Of a stretch of 64,000 bases of DNA, positions 19,036-30,596 are shown piece after piece. Made by a program: the position numbers and the translations under genes. The notes under the pieces were generated by a model. The model made no database searches. It saw nothing but the letters and a program-made list of their open reading frames with translations, and had not been told where the DNA came from. The stretch's first letter is position 1. The number at the start of each line of letters is the position of its first letter. Origin of the DNA: AP-16 sp963755055 (lineage in GTDB: Bacteria; Pseudomonadota; Alphaproteobacteria; Rhizobiales; Xanthobacteraceae); NCBI GenBank assembly GCA_963755055.1, contig CAVWIS010000020.1, positions 346,190 through 410,189 on the forward strand, written 5' to 3'.

Positions 19036-19284
19036 ATCATCCCCTCACTCCGAACCTGCGTCCGGGGCGCTATGGCATTGGCGCAACGGCCGCCCTATTA
19101 TTATTGGTGCGCGTCGGCGCCGCCATGATATAAGCCGCGCCGCCCGCAGACAGGCTCTTCCTCCGAATACATGCGGGATGTCTCGGAAGATCTTGGGTTT
19201 AGTGTCGCACGAGGGCCTTGAACAGGCGAGGTGGCTCGGTCAAGGCAATCCTGTGCGGTCCTCGGTCGTGGACGGATGCCCTTA

Positions 19285-19369
19285 GCGGGCGTGGCGGAAT
19301 TGGTAGACGCGCGGGATTTAGGTTCCCGTGGCGAAAGTCGTGGGGGTTCGAGTCCCTCCGCCCGCACCA
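19285..19369 (+). tRNA. tRNA-Leu (anticodon TAG)
   Basis: 85 bases including an encoded CCA. The acceptor GCGGGCG pairs with CGCCCGC, the anticodon loop TTTAGGT sits on a CGGGA/TCCCG stem, the long class II variable arm is present, and the T-loop is TTCGAGT. It reads CUN leucine codons. Confidence 0.97.
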
Positions 19370-19465
19370 CCCCGCTTTCCGCTGCCCCGAACGGCCGGGA
19401 CGAGATCATCGAGATGAGATCATATCGAGCGAACAAGCGAATCGACGAACGACGGCGGACATGAC

Positions 19466-20842
19466 ATGCAGGTAACCGAAACTCTGGCCGAAGGGCTCAA
19501 GCGCGAATACCGGGTCGTGGTGCCGGTCACCGATCTCGATGCCAAGGTCAATGAGCGCCTCGGCGAACTCAAGGACAAGGTGCGAATCAACGGCTTCCGT
19601 CCGGGAAAGGTGCCGGTCGCGCATCTCAAGCGGATCTACGGCAAGTCCGTCATGGCCGAGGCGATCGATGCGGCGGTGCGCGAGGCGACAGCCAGCATCG
19701 TGGCCGACCACGGGCTCAAGCTGGCGATGGAGCCGAAGATCACCCTTCCGACGGCGGAAGGCGAGGTGAACGAGCTCATCGAGGGCAAGACCGACCTGGC
19801 CTATTCGGTCGCCATGGAAATCCTGCCGAAGATCGAGCTGGCCGACTTCAAGTCGATCCAGCTGGAAAAGCTCGTCGCCGAGGTGACCGATCAGGAGGTT
19901 GCCAAGACGCTGGACAAGATCGCCGAGCAGAACCGGCCCTTCGCTCCCCGGTCCGAGGGTGCCGGCGCGGAAAGCGGCGACAAGGTGACGGTGTCGTTCG
20001 TCGGCACGATCGACGGAGCGCCGTTCGAGGGCGGCACCGGCGACGACGTGGCGGTCGTCATCGGATCGAAGAGCTTCATTCCGGGCTTCGAGGAGCAGCT
20101 CTTGGGGGTTGTGGCAGGAGAGAAGCGCACCGTAAAAGCGAAGTTTCCCGAGAACTACCTCACGGCGGCGCTCGCCGGCAAGGAAGCCGTGTTCGAGGTC
20201 ACCGCCAAGACCGTGGAGGCTCCCGGCACGGTCACCGTCGATGACGCGCTCGCCAAGTCGCTCGGCATGGAGTCGCTGCAGGCGCTCAAGGATGCGGCGA
20301 AAGACCGGCTGGTGCGCGAGCACGCCGCGACGACGCGGCAGCGGCTCAAGCGGGCGCTGCTCGATGCCCTCGACGAGCGCCACAAGTTCGAGCTCCCGCC
20401 GACCCTGGTCGAGGAGGAGTTCGAGAACGTGTGGCGCACCGTCCTCGGCGATCTGCAGGGTCGCAGCTTCGCCGACGAAGGCACCACCGAGGAGGCGGCC
20501 AAGGCCGAATATCGCGGCATCGCCGAGCGCCGGGTGCGGCTCGGCCTGGTCATTGCGGAAATCGGCGGCAATAACGACATAAAGGTCTCGGACGACGAGA
20601 TCACCCGCGCAATGGTCGAACGCGCACGCCAGTTCCCCGGCCAGGAGCAGCAGATTTGGGACTACTACCGCAAGACGCCGGCCGCGGTGGCGAGCCTGCG
20701 CGCGCCGATCTACGAGGAGAAGGTGGTCGACTTCCTGCTCGAGCTCGTCAAAGTGACCGAGAAGCCAGTCGCGTCCGAGGAGCTCTATCGCGACGACGAG
20801 GACGAGGCCAAGGGCAAGGCTGCGGTCCAACAGGCGGAATGA
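19466..20842 (+). CDS. tig: Trigger factor (ribosome-associated prolyl isomerase chaperone)
   Basis: 458 residues. The N-terminal ribosome-binding domain has the signature GFRPGKVP near residue 45; the central FKBP-type PPIase domain (about 155-245) carries GDKVTVSFVG and FIPGFEEQL; the long helical C-terminal arm follows. The last residues are acidic and lysine-rich. It binds nascent chains at the ribosome exit. It heads the conserved tig-clpP-clpX-lon proteostasis block. Confidence 0.97.
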   Translation: MQVTETLAEGLKREYRVVVPVTDLDAKVNERLGELKDKVRINGFRPGKVPVAHLKRIYGKSVMAEAIDAAVREATASIVADHGLKLAMEPKITLPTAEGEVNELIEGKTDLAYSVAMEILPKIELADFKSIQLEKLVAEVTDQEVAKTLDKIAEQNRPFAPRSEGAGAESGDKVTVSFVGTIDGAPFEGGTGDDVAVVIGSKSFIPGFEEQLLGVVAGEKRTVKAKFPENYLTAALAGKEAVFEVTAKTVEAPGTVTVDDALAKSLGMESLQALKDAAKDRLVREHAATTRQRLKRALLDALDERHKFELPPTLVEEEFENVWRTVLGDLQGRSFADEGTTEEAAKAEYRGIAERRVRLGLVIAEIGGNNDIKVSDDEITRAMVERARQFPGQEQQIWDYYRKTPAAVASLRAPIYEEKVVDFLLELVKVTEKPVASEELYRDDEDEAKGKAAVQQAE

Positions 20843-20918
20843 CGGTGCCGATCCGGCGCCTTCCGATCACGATTTCCAATCGCTTGGGCCGCGGCAGCGC
20901 CGCGGTGGAGGGTTGAAT

Positions 20919-21551
20919 ATGAGAGATCCGGTCGACACCTACATGCAGCTCGTGCCCATGGTGGTCGAGCAGACCAATCGCGGCGAGCGCGCCTACGACA
21001 TCTTTTCGCGGCTGCTGAAGGAGCGCATCGTCTTCATCACCGGTCCGATCGAGGACCACATGTCGACGCTGGTGGTGGCGCAGCTTCTGTTCCTGGAGGC
21101 CGACAACCCGAAAAAAGAGATCAACATGTACATCAACTCCCCGGGCGGGGTGGTCTCGTCGGGGCTGGCGATCTACGACACGATGCAGTTCGTGCGCCCG
21201 GCGGTGTCGACGCTGTGCATCGGGCAGGCGGCCTCGATGGGCTCGCTGCTGCTCGCCGCCGGCGCCAAGGATCTGCGCTTCGCCCTGCCGAATGCCCGGG
21301 TCATGGTTCACCAGCCTTCCGGCGGGTTCCAGGGCCAGGCGACCGACATCATGCTGCACGCCCAGGAGATTTTGAACCTGAAGAAGCGGCTCAATGAAAT
21401 CTACGTGAAGCATACCGGCCAGCCCCTGAAGAAGATCGAGGATGCGCTCGAGCGCGACATGTTCCTGACCGCCGAGATGGCCAAGGAGTTCGGGCTGATC
21501 GACAAAGTCATCGACAAGCGGCCGGTCGATGAGCCGGTGACAGGTCGTTGA
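20919..21551 (+). CDS. clpP: ATP-dependent Clp protease proteolytic subunit
   Basis: 210 residues. The catalytic serine lies in GQAASMGSLLL, the histidine in MVHQPSGG and the aspartate near the DMFLTAEMAKEFGLID segment. ATG 20919 is preferred: GGAGGG at 20907-20912 is 6 nt upstream; an in-frame TTG two codons earlier would abut the ribosome site. It forms the double heptamer that degrades substrates unfolded by ClpX (next gene) or ClpA. Confidence 0.97.
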   Translation: MRDPVDTYMQLVPMVVEQTNRGERAYDIFSRLLKERIVFITGPIEDHMSTLVVAQLLFLEADNPKKEINMYINSPGGVVSSGLAIYDTMQFVRPAVSTLCIGQAASMGSLLLAAGAKDLRFALPNARVMVHQPSGGFQGQATDIMLHAQEILNLKKRLNEIYVKHTGQPLKKIEDALERDMFLTAEMAKEFGLIDKVIDKRPVDEPVTGR

Positions 21552-21859
21552 GCCCGGAGGGGCGTAATTCCGCCCGAGGGCGTGCCGATTCGCCGTTAAT
21601 TGCGGGATTCGGTACGCTGCAACCGGCCCGGGGCATGCCTTGGTGACGGAAACCTAGGTATTTTCCGGGTTTTTATCGTTAATCAATTCTTGATCCACGG
21701 TCCGCTACCATGCTTCGCTAGTGTCGTGGAGGGGGCCGATGGCGCCAGGGGTTAACGGGGTACCCTGCGGCGTGCGTATCGGCGCTACTGTTTCTTAGCG
21801 CCAGTCCTGGTATGACAGACTTGGACGCCCAGGCGTTCACGGATCGACGGAGAGCTCGG
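21552..21859. other. Intergenic region between clpP and clpX
   Basis: 308 bases with no gene. A small hairpin GGGCG-taatt-CGCCC lies just after clpP without a T-run. A separate clpX promoter probably lies in the AT-richer part around 21655-21700, but no motif is good enough to place it. Confidence 0.5.
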
Positions 21860-23134
21860 ATGAGCAAGGTTGGCGGCGGCGAGTCCAAGAATACGCTCTA
21901 TTGCTCTTTCTGCGGCAAGAGCCAGCACGAGGTGCGCAAGCTGATCGCCGGGCCGACGGTCTTCATCTGCGACGAATGCGTCGAGCTGTGCATGGACATC
22001 ATCCGGGAGGAGAACAAGTCCTCGCTGGTGAAGTCGCGCGACGGGATTCCGACCCCGAAGGAGATCCGGAAAGTCCTCGACGACTACGTGATCGGGCAGG
22101 ACCATGCCAAGAAGGTGCTCTCGGTTGCGGTCCACAACCACTACAAGCGGCTCAACCACCAGACCAAGCACAACGACGTCGAGCTCGCCAAGTCCAACAT
22201 CCTGCTGATCGGGCCGACCGGCTCGGGCAAGACGCTGCTGGCGCAGACGCTCGCCCGCATTCTCGATGTGCCGTTCACCATGGCGGATGCCACCACGCTA
22301 ACCGAAGCCGGCTATGTCGGCGAGGACGTCGAGAACATCATTCTCAAGCTGCTGCAGTCGGCCGACTACAATGTCGAGCGGGCGCAGCGCGGCATCGTCT
22401 ATATCGACGAGATCGACAAGATCAGCCGCAAGTCGGACAACCCGTCGATCACCCGCGACGTGTCGGGCGAGGGCGTGCAGCAGGCCCTTCTCAAGATCAT
22501 GGAAGGCACCATCGCCTCGGTGCCGCCGCAGGGCGGGCGCAAGCATCCGCAGCAGGAGTTCCTGCAGGTCGACACCACCAACATCCTGTTCGTCTGCGGC
22601 GGGGCATTCGCCGGCCTGGAAAAGATCATCTCGGCGCGCGGCCGGTCGAGCTCCATCGGATTCGGCGCCAAGGTGATCGCGCCGGAGGACCGGCGCACCG
22701 GCGAGATCTTCCGCGAGGTCGAGCCCGAGGATCTGCTGAAATACGGGCTGATCCCCGAATTCGTCGGCCGTCTGCCAGTGGTCGCCACGCTCGAGGACCT
22801 CGACGAGGGGGCGCTGAAGAAGATCCTGACCGAGCCCAAGAATGCCCTGGTAAAACAATACCAGCGCCTGTTCGAGATGGAGAGCGTCGATCTGACCCTG
22901 GCCGAGGAAGCACTCGGTGCCATCGCCAAGAAGGCGATCGAGCGCAAGACGGGCGCCCGGGGCCTGCGTTCGATCATGGAGAGCATCCTGCTCGACACCA
23001 TGTTCGATCTGCCCGGCCTCGAAGGTGTCGAGGAGGTCGTGATCTCCCGTGAGGTCGTCGAAGCCACGGCGCGGCCGCTCTACATCTATGCCGACCGGTC
23101 GGACCGGACCGGCGACGCCGGGGCCAGCGCCTGA
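21860..23134 (+). CDS. clpX: ATP-dependent Clp protease ATP-binding subunit ClpX
   Basis: 424 residues. The N-terminal zinc-binding domain has the four cysteines in CSFCGKS and CDECVELC. The AAA+ module has GPTGSGKT (Walker A), IVYIDEIDK (Walker B), the pore-loop GYVGEDVE and sensor-2 GARGLR. The IGF loop (SSSIGFGAKV) that docks on ClpP is present. ATG 21860, with GGAGAG 5 nt upstream, starts the conserved MSKVGGGESK; an upstream in-frame ATG at 21812 would add 16 unconserved residues. Confidence 0.97.
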   Translation: MSKVGGGESKNTLYCSFCGKSQHEVRKLIAGPTVFICDECVELCMDIIREENKSSLVKSRDGIPTPKEIRKVLDDYVIGQDHAKKVLSVAVHNHYKRLNHQTKHNDVELAKSNILLIGPTGSGKTLLAQTLARILDVPFTMADATTLTEAGYVGEDVENIILKLLQSADYNVERAQRGIVYIDEIDKISRKSDNPSITRDVSGEGVQQALLKIMEGTIASVPPQGGRKHPQQEFLQVDTTNILFVCGGAFAGLEKIISARGRSSSIGFGAKVIAPEDRRTGEIFREVEPEDLLKYGLIPEFVGRLPVVATLEDLDEGALKKILTEPKNALVKQYQRLFEMESVDLTLAEEALGAIAKKAIERKTGARGLRSIMESILLDTMFDLPGLEGVEEVVISREVVEATARPLYIYADRSDRTGDAGASA

Positions 23135-23224
23135 TCGACGCAACGGCGAACCGCACGCCGTCCAAGGTGCGTCCTCTGGGTGCGCCCGCCTGCCTTCCGG
23201 GCGTTCCCGCTTCGGGCCGGCTTA

Positions 23225-23257
23225 CTTGACACCTCCCCGGTCGCGGCCCACCTAATG
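23225..23257 (+). promoter_or_regulatory. Possible sigma-32 heat-shock promoter of lon
   Basis: CTTGACA at 23225-23231, about 15 bases of GC-rich spacer, then CCCACCTAAT resembles the RpoH pattern CTTGAAA-N11-16-CCCCAT. It lies about 170 bases upstream of lon, a known heat-shock gene. The -10 match is partial, so this is tentative. Confidence 0.35.
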
Positions 23258-23426
23258 CCGTATGAACGGATAGAGTACGAGTGATTCCGGGCAGGGCGTA
23301 CCCGCGAGCGCTGGCTGGCGGGTCGCAGGCGAGCGTCCGTCTTCCCTCCCGGCCCATGGGCACTCCGCGGTGATTGCGCATGATGCGGGTCGCGGCGGAG
23401 GGGCACAACAATAAGGAATTCGGGCC

Positions 23427-25862
<2,436 letters not shown>

Positions 25863-25903
25863 GGCGGTTTGCTGCCGGATAATACCGGGTTTACGATCTT
25901 CCC

Positions 25904-25933
25904 GAAGGCGGCGCCGGAAACGGGGCCGCCTTC
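25904..25933 (+). terminator. Hairpin between lon and hupB
   Basis: GAAGGCGGC at 25904-25912 pairs perfectly with GCCGCCTTC at 25925-25933. No T-run follows, so it may act as an attenuating or Rho-assisted terminator or as an mRNA-stabilising stem. Confidence 0.4.
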
Positions 25934-26017
25934 GCCGTTGCGGGCGATCGGCCGCATTTACGCCAACAATCGGCTAGCAATTGATCCGGCCCCAGGATTC
26001 GAGAAAGGCGAGGTCCC

Positions 26018-26293
26018 ATGACCAAGAACGAGCTCATCGCTGCCGTGGCCGAGAAGACGAATCTCGGCCGAACCGAGGCGGCGGCCGCCGTGGAGGCGAC
26101 CTTCGATGTGATCACGGATGCCTTGAAAGGGGGCGCGGAGGTCAAGATCATGGGCTTCGGCAATTTCCGCGTCGCCGATCGCGCCGCCCGCGAGGGCCGC
26201 GACCCGCGCACCGGTCAGCCCGTGCAGATCGCCGCGTCGAAGCGTCCGAAATTCTCGGCCGGCAAGGGCCTGAAGGACGCCATCAACCGGTAA
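26018..26293 (+). CDS. hupB: DNA-binding protein HU
   Basis: 91 residues, beginning MTKNELIAAVAEKTNL, with the DNA-contacting arm GFGNFRV...RPKFSAGK of HU/IHF proteins. A GAGAAAGGCGAGG purine-rich ribosome site precedes the ATG. The position directly after lon is the standard hupB context. It bends and compacts DNA as a dimer. Confidence 0.97.
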   Translation: MTKNELIAAVAEKTNLGRTEAAAAVEATFDVITDALKGGAEVKIMGFGNFRVADRAAREGRDPRTGQPVQIAASKRPKFSAGKGLKDAINR

Positions 26294-26371
26294 CGGGGTG
26301 CACCCAGGGTCGGACGGCGGCCGAACGAGAGGCTTGCCTCGCCCCGTCCGCTGGGCGATATCGAACGGGTC

Positions 26372-26447
26372 GGGCGGTTAGCTCAGCTGGTAGAGCATCT
26401 CGTTTACACCGAGAGGGTCGGCGGTTCGAGCCCGTCACCGCCCACCA
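26372..26447 (+). tRNA. tRNA-Val (anticodon TAC)
   Basis: 76 bases with encoded CCA. The acceptor GGGCGGT pairs with ACCGCCC, the D-arm contains GCTCAGCTGGTAGAGC, the anticodon loop is TTTACAC on a TCTCG/CGAGA stem, and the T-loop is TTCGAGC. Confidence 0.98.
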
Positions 26448-26540
26448 GCGATCGGAGACGTCATTCTCCGGCAGATCCCTCATGCCATGTCGTCCGCCCG
26501 GGCTCGCGCCGAGAAGGCACGTGGCCGGCGAGCCGCGCGG

Positions 26541-27848
26541 TCAACGGTTCATGATCTGCGGCGTCCCCCTGGGCTGGGAATAGGGCGAGGAAAACGAGCT
26601 ATTGTTCTGAAATGTCGTCTGGTTCGGCTGCGGCGCTGCGGCGGGTGAACGGGCCTGCCGGACGCGGGGGCGTTTTGCCGCCACGCGCGGCTTCGGCTTG
26701 GGCTTGGGCTTGGCGACATGCCGAGGCTTGGTGGGCTTGGTGGGCTTCGTGGCGGCCTTTGTGCTTTTCGCGGCGGGCCCGGTGGCGGCAGGCCGGGAGG
26801 GCTCGGCATTTGCCGGCGGGGCGGTGGCAATTGATCCGGTCTGGGCCGGGGCGGGTGGCACCGCGGTAAGCGGAGCCTGCGCTTCGGGGATCGCGGCTGG
26901 CGGCGGACTGTCGGGAGGCTTTGGTGCGGCGGCGGTCACACTAGCGGTGGCCGGCGGTTCCGAGCCGCTTGCCTCGACGGCGACTGCGGGCGCTGTCGGG
27001 ATTGCTGCGTCGGACTTGGGTTCGGGCTCCGGCTCGGACCTCGGAGGGGCGGGGGCCTCGATCGGGGGCGCGGCAACCTCGATGCTCGGAGGGCCGGCGG
27101 CGGTCACCGCCCGGGGCGACGGGATCTCTGCGTTCCGCGGCGGGTCGCTCTCGGCCTTTGCATCGGGACGCGGCGTCTCCACGGCCATTCCCGACACGGC
27201 CACAGGCGCATCTTCCTTGGGCTCCTGCCGGATCGAGGTACCCCTGCGATGTCGCATGGCGGCCGGTCCGCCGGCGGCTGTCGTGTGTACCGTCGGCGGC
27301 GGATCATCGGCTCGCGGCGGTGATCCCGGGGCTGTCGCGGTGACGTCCGGCACGGCGGCCGGCGGGAGCACGGGCTCGACGCGGGGTGGTGCTAGCACCG
27401 TTGCGGATGCGGTCTCGGCCAGATCGATGGGAGCCGGATAGATGGCCACCGTCGGAAGGTCGATGCGGGTCGGGTCCGTTGCCGGCAGCGCGTCGGCTGG
27501 AGCGGGACGATTGCCGGCGAACGGAGCCGGCCGCTCGATCCGCTGATCGCTTGGCGCCGGGATCGGTCTCATCGTCTGCCGGTCGGAAAGCCTCGGCTCC
27601 ATCAGCGGCGCGGCGACAAGAGACTCGACCGACGCCTGCGAGGCCACGTGAACCCTGGCAAAAAGGCCGAGCCCGACGATCACCAGCACCACGGCTGCCA
27701 GCGCCTCGGCGATCAGCAGCGCACCCGTGGCGAGCCAGCCGAGCGCGCGCGAGCCGCGACGCCGCGCGCGGCGCGGGCGCAATCCTCCGTTCTGGGGGTG
27801 AACGTTTGCCAAGGGCGTGCTTTCCTGGCAAATCCTCATGGCGACCAT
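26541..27848 (-). CDS. Single-span membrane protein with long Pro/Ala-rich disordered region
   Basis: 435 residues, family not recognised. After about 35 basic residues (RPRRARRRG) there is one hydrophobic segment (about 38-65, ALAAVVLVIVGLG). The remainder is proline/alanine-rich and low in complexity; near the C-terminus it carries a lysine-proline repeat (KPTKPTKP, KPKPKPKP) followed by an asparagine/serine-rich tail. The layout (cytoplasmic basic head, anchor, extended periplasmic arm) recalls TolA or TonB-like spanning proteins but I see no folded C-terminal domain. Composition bias makes the exact start uncertain; a second ATG lies three codons in. Confidence 0.6.
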   Translation of the reverse strand: MVAMRICQESTPLANVHPQNGGLRPRRARRRGSRALGWLATGALLIAEALAAVVLVIVGLGLFARVHVASQASVESLVAAPLMEPRLSDRQTMRPIPAPSDQRIERPAPFAGNRPAPADALPATDPTRIDLPTVAIYPAPIDLAETASATVLAPPRVEPVLPPAAVPDVTATAPGSPPRADDPPPTVHTTAAGGPAAMRHRRGTSIRQEPKEDAPVAVSGMAVETPRPDAKAESDPPRNAEIPSPRAVTAAGPPSIEVAAPPIEAPAPPRSEPEPEPKSDAAIPTAPAVAVEASGSEPPATASVTAAAPKPPDSPPPAAIPEAQAPLTAVPPAPAQTGSIATAPPANAEPSRPAATGPAAKSTKAATKPTKPTKPRHVAKPKPKPKPRVAAKRPRVRQARSPAAAPQPNQTTFQNNSSFSSPYSQPRGTPQIMNR

Positions 27849-28135
27849 GCGCGCGGAACGACCGTCGGGCGGCGCCCGGTTCGGCCCCTCGCATGGTCAA
27901 TGGGCAGGGGCCGGGCAGCTTGGCCTTCGGCGTGCGAGCAGGCCCGAAGTCGGATCTTGTCGATGGAAGCGAGAAGTCTAGGCCCCGGCTGGCGGCCGGA
28001 ACGCCGTCGCAAATCACCATCATTGTAGCTGCTTTTGTCGGGCCACCGCTTGCGCTTACAGTGCGGGCGCGGCGCCAAAATGCCGCTCCTTGCGGCCGGC
28101 GCTGGGTGCGGCCGCCGGTTCCGAAAGCGGACGTC

Positions 28136-28807
28136 ATGATCACGGTTCATCACCTGGAAAACTCGCGGTCCCAGCGCGTGCTGTGGCTGCTCGAGGAGCT
28201 CGGCTGCGACTACGAGATCAAGCGCTATGCGCGCGACGCGAAAACGATGCTGGCGCCGGCATCGCTGCGCAAGGTTCATCCGCTGGGCAAGTCGCCGGTC
28301 ATCACCGACGGCGATCTGGTGGTCGCGGAGTCCGGCGCCATCGTCGAATACCTGATCGAGCGCTACGGCGGCGGAAAGCTGATCCCGCCGGCGGGCACGC
28401 CGGAGCGGCTGCGCTATACCTACTGGCTGCACTATGCCGAGGGGTCGGCGATGTCGCCGCTCCTGCTCAAGCTCGTGTTCGAGCGGCTCGCCACGGGTCC
28501 GATGCCGGCGCTGGTCCGCCCCATCGTGCGCCGGGTCGCCCGGCGCGCGATCAACGGCTTCATCGAGCCGCAGATTGCGCTGCATCTCGATTACATGGAA
28601 GCGGAGCTCGGCAGGAGCCCGTGGTTCGCCGGCCAGGAATTCACCGGCGCCGACATTCAGATGAGCTTTCCGGCGGAGGCGGCGGTCGCGCGCGGCGGCC
28701 TCGATACAAGCCGGCCGCGACTGTGGGACTACCTGCAGCGCATCCACGCCAGACCCGCCTATCGGCGCGCACTCGACAAGGGCGGCGAGTACGCGCTGCT
28801 GCGCTGA
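28136..28807 (+). CDS. Glutathione S-transferase
   Basis: 223 residues. The thioredoxin-like N-domain has SQRVLWLLEEL and the cis-proline/glutathione-binding segment GKSPVITDGDLVVAESGAIVEYL. The all-helical C-domain carries the N-capping-box-like FTGADIQMS. It resembles the fungal/bacterial GST group with a serine (in NSRSQR) near the active site. The substrate is unknown. A CocE-type hydrolase starts 17 nt downstream, so the two are probably cotranscribed. Confidence 0.9.
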   Translation: MITVHHLENSRSQRVLWLLEELGCDYEIKRYARDAKTMLAPASLRKVHPLGKSPVITDGDLVVAESGAIVEYLIERYGGGKLIPPAGTPERLRYTYWLHYAEGSAMSPLLLKLVFERLATGPMPALVRPIVRRVARRAINGFIEPQIALHLDYMEAELGRSPWFAGQEFTGADIQMSFPAEAAVARGGLDTSRPRLWDYLQRIHARPAYRRALDKGGEYALLR

Positions 28808-28823
28808 TCGGGAGGTTTCCGCC

Positions 28824-30569
28824 TTGGACAATGGTCGAAGCGTCATCGAGTGCGGCATGCGGATCGACTGGGACGCGCCCGTCCCGATGGACGACGGCAC
28901 CGTGCTGCGCGCCGACGTTTTTCGGCCGCTCGACGACGGCCGGTATCCGGCGATCCTGAGCTACGGCCCCTACGCCAAGGGCCTCGCCTTCCAGGAAGGC
29001 TACCGGAGCAACTGGGAACGCATGGTCGCCGCCTTTCCGGAAGTGGCGGAGGGCACGACCAATCGATACCAGAACTGGGAGCTGGTCGATCCCGAGAAAT
29101 GGGTGCCCGATGGCTATGCCTGCGTCCGGGTGGACAGCCGCGGCGCCGGCCGCTCGCCCGGCCGCCTCGATTGCTGGTCGCCCCGCGAGGCGCGGGACTT
29201 TCACGATTGCATCGAATGGGCGGCGGCGCAGCCCTGGTGCAACGGCAAGATCGGGCTCAACGGCATCTCCTATTACGCGATGAACCAGTGGCACGTGGCC
29301 TCGCTGCAGCCGCCGCATCTCGCGGCGATCTGCGTCTGGGAGGGGGCGGCCGATTTCTATCGCGACGTCTCGCATCACGGCGGCATCCTGTGCGAGTTCC
29401 TCGGCACCTGGTATCCGCGCCAGGTCCGCAGCGTCCAGCACGGGGTCGGCGAGCGCGGCGCGCGCAGTCGCCTCACCGGCGAGCTCGTGGCCGGCCCCGG
29501 GACGTTTTCCGACGAGGTGCTGGCCAAAAGCCGCGGCGATCTCGGCGCCGAGGTCCTGTCGCGGCCGCTCGACGGCCCCTACTATCGCGACCGCTCGCCA
29601 GATTACGACAAGATCATCGTGCCGTTGCTGTCGGCCGCCAACTGGGGAGGGCAGGGGCTGCATCCGCGCGGCAATTTCGAGGGTTATCTGGCGGCCGCGT
29701 CCACGCAGAAATGGGTCGAGGTGCACGGCAACACGCATTTTTCGCCGTTCTATTCCGATCGCGGCGTGGCGCTGCAGAAGCGGTTCTTCGGCCATTTCCT
29801 CAAAGGCGAGGATACCGGCTGGAGCCGGCAGCCCCCGGTCGAGCTGCAGGTCCGGCATCCGGGGGAGACGTTCGTCACCCGGGCGGAGAACGAATGGCCG
29901 CTTGAGCGCACGCAATGGACGAAATTCTATCTCGACCCCACCGACCGCAGCCTGGGATCGCGGATGGCGGCGGGCCCCGAGATCGAGTACGCGACATCGG
30001 GGGAGGGGGTCACGTTTCTCACTCCGCCCCTGCCCGAGGGAATCGAGATCACCGGGCCGGTCGCGGCAAAACTGTTCGTCTCCAGCGACACGACCGACGC
30101 CGACATTTTCCTGGCGCTGCGCGTGTTCGCGCCGGACGGCGGCGAGCTGCTGTTCATCGGCTCGAACGACCCGCGCGTCCCGGTTGGGCTCGGCTGGCTG
30201 CGCGCCTCGCACCGCAAGCTCGATCCGCCATTGAGCCTGCCCTATCGGCCGTACCATGCGCACGACGAAATCTGGCCGCTGACCCCCGGCGAGCCGGTCG
30301 AGCTCGACATCGAGGTGTGGCCGACCTCGATCGTCATCCCGCCGAGCCACCGCATCGGGCTGACGGTGCGCGGAACCGACTACGAGAACGACGGGAGCGG
30401 GCCGGCGATACCCCATGCCGCATACCCGATGCGCGGCGTCGGACCGTTCACCCACAATGACCCGAGAGACCGGCCGGCAGACATCTTCGGCGGCCGCAAC
30501 CGCCTGCACTTCGCACCCGGCAAGCCGGCCTACCTGCTGCTGCCGGTCATCCCCGGCCCCCGGGGGTGA
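28824..30569 (+). CDS. CocE/NonD family hydrolase (X-Pro dipeptidyl-peptidase S15 type)
   Basis: 581 residues. An alpha/beta-hydrolase domain begins with the family motif DGTVLRADVFRP and YPAILSYGPY; the nucleophile is the serine in GLNGISYYAMNQW, in place of the common GxSYxG. VDSRGAGRSPG supplies the oxyanion region. The C-terminal jelly-roll domain (about 340-580) contains EITGPVAAKLFVSS and ends as in CocE proteins. Starts at TTG 28824 behind GGGAGG. Members cleave esters or amides (cocaine, beta-lactams, N-terminal dipeptides). With the amide transport genes nearby, amide or ester hydrolysis is plausible. Confidence 0.88.
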   Translation: MDNGRSVIECGMRIDWDAPVPMDDGTVLRADVFRPLDDGRYPAILSYGPYAKGLAFQEGYRSNWERMVAAFPEVAEGTTNRYQNWELVDPEKWVPDGYACVRVDSRGAGRSPGRLDCWSPREARDFHDCIEWAAAQPWCNGKIGLNGISYYAMNQWHVASLQPPHLAAICVWEGAADFYRDVSHHGGILCEFLGTWYPRQVRSVQHGVGERGARSRLTGELVAGPGTFSDEVLAKSRGDLGAEVLSRPLDGPYYRDRSPDYDKIIVPLLSAANWGGQGLHPRGNFEGYLAAASTQKWVEVHGNTHFSPFYSDRGVALQKRFFGHFLKGEDTGWSRQPPVELQVRHPGETFVTRAENEWPLERTQWTKFYLDPTDRSLGSRMAAGPEIEYATSGEGVTFLTPPLPEGIEITGPVAAKLFVSSDTTDADIFLALRVFAPDGGELLFIGSNDPRVPVGLGWLRASHRKLDPPLSLPYRPYHAHDEIWPLTPGEPVELDIEVWPTSIVIPPSHRIGLTVRGTDYENDGSGPAIPHAAYPMRGVGPFTHNDPRDRPADIFGGRNRLHFAPGKPAYLLLPVIPGPRG

Positions 30570-30596
30570 GCATCCGGTCGATCGTCGTGGCGCGGC